Assembly: GCA_025964935.1 (NCBI GenBank)
Contig: JAOPXW010000203.1
Location: 1 to 9,024, forward strand
Direction: 5' to 3'
Length of the DNA: 9,024 bases
Origin: Friedmanniella sp.
GTDB lineage: Bacteria > Actinomycetota > Actinomycetes > Propionibacteriales > Propionibacteriaceae
The notes under the pieces: generated by a model
The model's database searches: none
Seen by the model: only the letters and a program-made list of their open reading frames with translations
Told to the model about the DNA's origin: nothing
Made by a program: the position numbers and the translations under genes
Shown here: in pieces, positions 6,234-9,024 of the stretch
Position numbering within the stretch: the first letter of the stretch is position 1
Layout: each line of letters opens with the position of its first letter

Positions 6234-8048
6234 GTGCGACAGCGAACTGGGTCAGAGCCGACCCGAGCAGTCCTCCCCGTCCGGGGTGTGCGGCACGCGC
6301 GGGAGCAGGTGCTCGCGGGCGAGTGCCGCGTGCACGACGAGCTCGGCCTGCTGCGCGAGGAGATCCAGGCCTCCTGGTTGCGGTCGCGCCGCCTGCAGGT
6401 CGACACCGATCGTCTGACACCGGCGCACACCTCCGACGTCGACCAGGAGACGCTGCTGGGACGGTCGGCAGGGCCCGTCCTGGAGCACCTGAAGGTCGAG
6501 CTGGCCGGGGAACCGGTCGGCATCCTGCTGACCGACGCCACCGGGACGGTGCTGCAGCGCCACTGCGAGGACGCCGAGCTGTCGCGCCAGCTGGACGCGG
6601 CCCTGCTCGCCCCGGGGTTCGTCTACACCGAGTCCTCCGTGGGCACCAACGGGATCGGCACGGCGATCGAGGTGCGCCACCCCACGATGGTCGTCGGGGA
6701 GGAGCACTACACCGACAGCCTGACCAGCTTCGCGTGCGCGGCCTCGCCGATCTACCACCCGATCACGAACGCCTTCCTGGGCGTCATCGACTTCACCGCC
6801 ACCGCCCCGCACGCGAGCCCGCTCCTGCTCTCCTTCGCCCGGTCCACGAGCCAGCGGGTGCACGAGGCGATGCTCGCGCAGTCGAGCGCCTCCGAGCTGG
6901 CGCTGATGCGGGACTACCTCTCGGCCTGCCACCACAGCGGCGGCGCCGTCCTCGCGCTGAGCGGTGACCTGGTCATGCTGAACGCCCAGACCCAGCTGAG
7001 CTTCGACGCGGCCGACCAGGCGGCGCTGCTGGCCCGGCTCGGCGACGTGACGGGGGCGCGCAGCGCGATGAGCCTGCTGGCCGACCTGCCGAGCGGCACC
7101 ACGGCGCGGCTCGAGTACCGACCCACCTTCGCCAACGACGAGCTCGCCGGCGGCGTCTTCCGTGTCCAGCACCGTTCGGAGGACACCCACCGGCCCCGCT
7201 CCTTCCGCCAGCCGGTCGTGGTGCTGCCCGGCGTCGTGGGGGTGAGCCCCTCGTGGCAGCAGGCCTGCCGGGCCGTGCGCGACAGCCGGCGACGCGGCGA
7301 GTGGCTGGTCCTGGAGGGCGAGCCGGGGGTGGGCAAGACCACCCTGCTGCAGGGTGCCCACCACGCCGCCGATCCCCGGGCCCGGATCCGCCTGCTGGAC
7401 GAGAAGGACGCGGCCGACCCGGAGCGCTGGCTGGAGGTGGTGGCCGAGGAGCTCGACGCCGACGGCGGGAGCCTCGTGCTGCGCCACGTCGACCTCCTCG
7501 GACCCGAGCTGGTCGACTCGCTCACCGAGATGCTGCTGCGGCACTCCGGGGTCGACGCGGGAACCGGCCCGTGGGTGGCGCTGACCATGTCGGGCGGCGA
7601 GCACAACGCCCAGGTGGAGTCCCAGCTGCTCCCCCACTTCCCCCACACCGTGGTCGTGCCGGCGTTGCGCCACCACATCGAGGACCTGACCCATCTCGTA
7701 CCGCACCTGCTCGGCCGGATCAGCCGCGCGCAGGAGCTGAGCGTCGCTCCGGCCGTGCTGAACCACCTCATGAAGCTGCCCTGGCACGGCAACGTCGAGC
7801 AGCTGCGCAAGGTGCTGGTCAGGACGGCCAGGGTCCGTCGGTCGGGGGTGGTCGTCCTGGACGACCTGCCCGCGGAGTGCCGGGCGGTCACCCGCCGCCG
7901 CCTGAGCCAGATGGAGTCCCTGGAACGCGACGCCCTGATCGCGGCCCTCGTCACGCACGGCGGACGCAAGGAGCGCGCCGCCGAAGCCCTGGGGCTGTCG
8001 CGGGCGACCGTCTACCGCAAGATCAAGGACTACGGCATCACCGTCTGA
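6234..8048 (+). CDS. GAF / degenerate AAA+ / Fis-HTH transcriptional regulator, AcoR/MimR-like
   Basis: With this start the product is 604 aa. An AcoR-type N-terminus (AREQVLAGE, 22-30; EIQASWLRSRRL, 43-54) leads to a GAF sensor domain (about 80-215; TESSVGTNGIGTAIE at 132-146 is highly typical). A shortened AAA+ domain follows: Walker A GEPGVGKTT (362-370), a weak Walker B SLVLRHVD (413-420) lacking the usual DE pair, and LPWHGNVEQLRKVL (515-528). A Fis-type helix-turn-helix ends the protein (about 565-604, RAAEALGLSRATVYRKIK). No GAFTGA sigma-54 contact loop is present. Divergent position to prmA suggests it activates the operon, like the acetone-responsive MimR of mycobacteria. The start is uncertain: GTG at 6234 has a GGGAAG stretch 7 nt upstream, while GTG at 6288 or 6309 would also keep the conserved part. 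The open frame back to 5958 overlaps the control region and is unlikely. Confidence 0.9.
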   Translation: MRQRTGSEPTRAVLPVRGVRHAREQVLAGECRVHDELGLLREEIQASWLRSRRLQVDTDRLTPAHTSDVDQETLLGRSAGPVLEHLKVELAGEPVGILLTDATGTVLQRHCEDAELSRQLDAALLAPGFVYTESSVGTNGIGTAIEVRHPTMVVGEEHYTDSLTSFACAASPIYHPITNAFLGVIDFTATAPHASPLLLSFARSTSQRVHEAMLAQSSASELALMRDYLSACHHSGGAVLALSGDLVMLNAQTQLSFDAADQAALLARLGDVTGARSAMSLLADLPSGTTARLEYRPTFANDELAGGVFRVQHRSEDTHRPRSFRQPVVVLPGVVGVSPSWQQACRAVRDSRRRGEWLVLEGEPGVGKTTLLQGAHHAADPRARIRLLDEKDAADPERWLEVVAEELDADGGSLVLRHVDLLGPELVDSLTEMLLRHSGVDAGTGPWVALTMSGGEHNAQVESQLLPHFPHTVVVPALRHHIEDLTHLVPHLLGRISRAQELSVAPAVLNHLMKLPWHGNVEQLRKVLVRTARVRRSGVVVLDDLPAECRAVTRRRLSQMESLERDALIAALVTHGGRKERAAEALGLSRATVYRKIKDYGITV

Positions 8049-8148
8049 GCGTCGCGAGCGGCGTCGTCAGCGGAGCGCCGGGACCAGCAGCACCGTCGAG
8101 GGCGATGACCAGCGACGTGGCCGGGGCGGGTCCGCAGCACCTCGGCCG

Positions 8149-8709
8149 TCACCCGGCGTCGGACGTGGAGGGCACCCTCCACGGCGGGACGAAGCCGTCG
8201 CCGATCAGCCCGTCCCACGCACCGAACAGCTCGTCGATCCCCTCCGCCGCGATCGTCGCCACCTCGTTGGCCGGGCCGGACGCGACGGCCAGCAGCCCGT
8301 ACCGGAAGAGGGCACGGACCTGCTCGTCGGGCTCACCGGTGTGCATCTCGAGCTCCCCCACCGTGGCCGTGATGACCCGGTTCACCAGCTGGGCGAGTCC
8401 CGGCAGACCGAGGGCGGCGAAGGCGTGGGCCCCGGCCACGAGGGACTGGCGGGCCACGGTCACCGCCTCGGACGGGTCGGGCGTCCGGGTCGGCCCGTAC
8501 GCGGGGGCGTTGGCGATCGCCTGCAGCAGGAAGGCGACGACCTCGGAACCGTGCTCCACGGTGTACGGGGGCTCCAGCCCGCCGACCAGCACGCGAGCGG
8601 CGAGGGAGTCGAGGTAGAGGATCTCGAAGGCCGGCTGGTCCTCGGGCGCGGCACCCTTCAGCGCGGCGAGCCCGTCGACCTGCCAGTCCCGCACCAGCGG
8701 CGCGATCAT
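8149..8709 (-). CDS. Hypothetical protein, helical, unknown function
   Basis: The product is 186 aa and I do not recognise a family. It starts MIAPLVRDWQVDGLAALKG and is rich in alanine and leucine, probably all-alpha and soluble; no signal peptide or clear membrane segment is evident. The middle (about 85-120, VARQSLVAGAHAFAALGLPGLAQLVNRVI) and the end (150-175) look like amphipathic helices. ATG at 8709 overlaps the TGA of the upstream gene as ATGA, which sets the start; the longer frame to 8793 only shadows that gene. It is convergent with the regulator, 100 nt away, and no strong terminator stem is seen in that gap. No evidence ties it to the monooxygenase operon. Confidence 0.75.
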   Translation of the reverse strand: MIAPLVRDWQVDGLAALKGAAPEDQPAFEILYLDSLAARVLVGGLEPPYTVEHGSEVVAFLLQAIANAPAYGPTRTPDPSEAVTVARQSLVAGAHAFAALGLPGLAQLVNRVITATVGELEMHTGEPDEQVRALFRYGLLAVASGPANEVATIAAEGIDELFGAWDGLIGDGFVPPWRVPSTSDAG

Positions 8710-8981
8710 CGCTGCTGCTCGGTTGTGACCGGGCACCCGTGGACGTGGTCGGCGACCCCCGAGGAGCTCCACTCGGCCAGGCAGAGCCGGCACAGCCGTC
8801 GGCCGGGGCCACGGTCCACGAAGGCGATCACCGGGTCACCGCCGGCCAGGGCGTTCGAGGCGAAGGTGTAGACGCTCAGCTGGTCGTCGGTCATCCTCTC
8901 CCGCGGCAGGTCGACCAGCTTCTGGATCCTGGTCAGGGCGTACACCAACCACGGCAGCGTGAGCTCGTTCTGCAGATCCAT
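8706..8981 (-). CDS. Small hypothetical protein with Cys/His cluster, possibly zinc-binding
   Basis: The product is 91 aa if started at the ATG at 8981 (MDLQNELTLPWLVYALTRIQKL). An upstream in-frame ATG at 9011 would add ten mostly arginine and glutamate residues. Purine-rich GAGAGG about 9 nt upstream of 8981 supports the shorter form. The C-terminal third has C64-x2-C67, then H79, H81 and C83, a pattern that could bind zinc, but no known finger family is recognised. It ends in an ATGA overlap with the next gene, so the two are almost certainly co-translated and may act together. Its promoter would lie at or beyond the right edge of the window. Confidence 0.7.
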   Translation of the reverse strand: MDLQNELTLPWLVYALTRIQKLVDLPRERMTDDQLSVYTFASNALAGGDPVIAFVDRGPGRRLCRLCLAEWSSSGVADHVHGCPVTTEQQR

Positions 8982-9024
8982 CGCCTCTTGCCTCTCGCGT
9001 CGACGGCGCACCCGGTCGTCCCCG

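Noticed and set aside
6252..7958. A 568-codon open frame on the minus strand opposite the regulator
   Set aside because: Shadow of the GAF/AAA+/Fis regulator; no family motifs.
1..9024. CRISPR arrays, tRNA or rRNA genes, insertion sequences, attachment sites
   Set aside because: No spaced direct repeats of array type, no cloverleaf or rRNA-like stretch, no transposase or integrase frame, and no terminal inverted repeats were seen; the only tandem repeat is the 14-bp one at 4159-4206.

Overview
This window comes from a very GC-rich genome with GTG and TTG starts and GTGA/ATGA overlaps, typical of an actinomycete. Its core is a propane-monooxygenase-type soluble diiron monooxygenase (SDIMO) operon of the PrmABCD/MimABCD family. 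These clusters are best known from Gordonia, Rhodococcus and Mycobacterium, so a propane-, acetone- or phenol-oxidising actinobacterium is the natural reading. The genus cannot be fixed from the sequence alone.

Layout. Positions 5998 down to 1 (minus strand) hold one gene train: prmA (large hydroxylase subunit, all six diiron ligands present), prmB (2Fe-2S/FAD/NAD reductase), prmC (small hydroxylase subunit), prmD (coupling protein), an amidohydrolase-2 family protein, and a DUF59/MIP18-type iron-sulfur assembly protein cut by the left edge. prmC/prmD and amidohydrolase/DUF59 are joined by 4-base GTGA overlaps. Two spacers, prmA-prmB (234 nt) and prmD-amidohydrolase (147 nt), contain strong RNA hairpins, and the first also has a 14-bp tandem repeat. 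They are candidate sites for setting different expression levels within one operon.

Positions 5999-6233 are a divergent promoter region with two perfect inverted repeats. To its right, on the plus strand, lies a GAF / degenerate AAA+ / Fis-type helix-turn-helix regulator (about 6234-8048). It resembles the AcoR family and the acetone-responsive MimR of mycobacteria. Its AAA+ domain keeps Walker A but has no GAFTGA loop and a poor Walker B, which argues against classical sigma-54 activation.

Positions 8149-8981 (minus strand, convergent with the regulator) hold two small overlapping genes of unknown function; the first encodes a protein with a Cys/His cluster.

How it works together: the reductase passes electrons from NAD(P)H through FAD and 2Fe-2S to the diiron hydroxylase, PrmD gates catalysis, and the regulator presumably senses a substrate or product through its GAF domain and switches on the operon. 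The amidohydrolase and DUF59 proteins are habitual partners of these clusters with unproven roles. Nothing here is a wholly new system. The points worth follow-up are the structured operon spacers, the regulator lacking sigma-54 features, the altered metal motif in the amidohydrolase, and the DUF59 partner.
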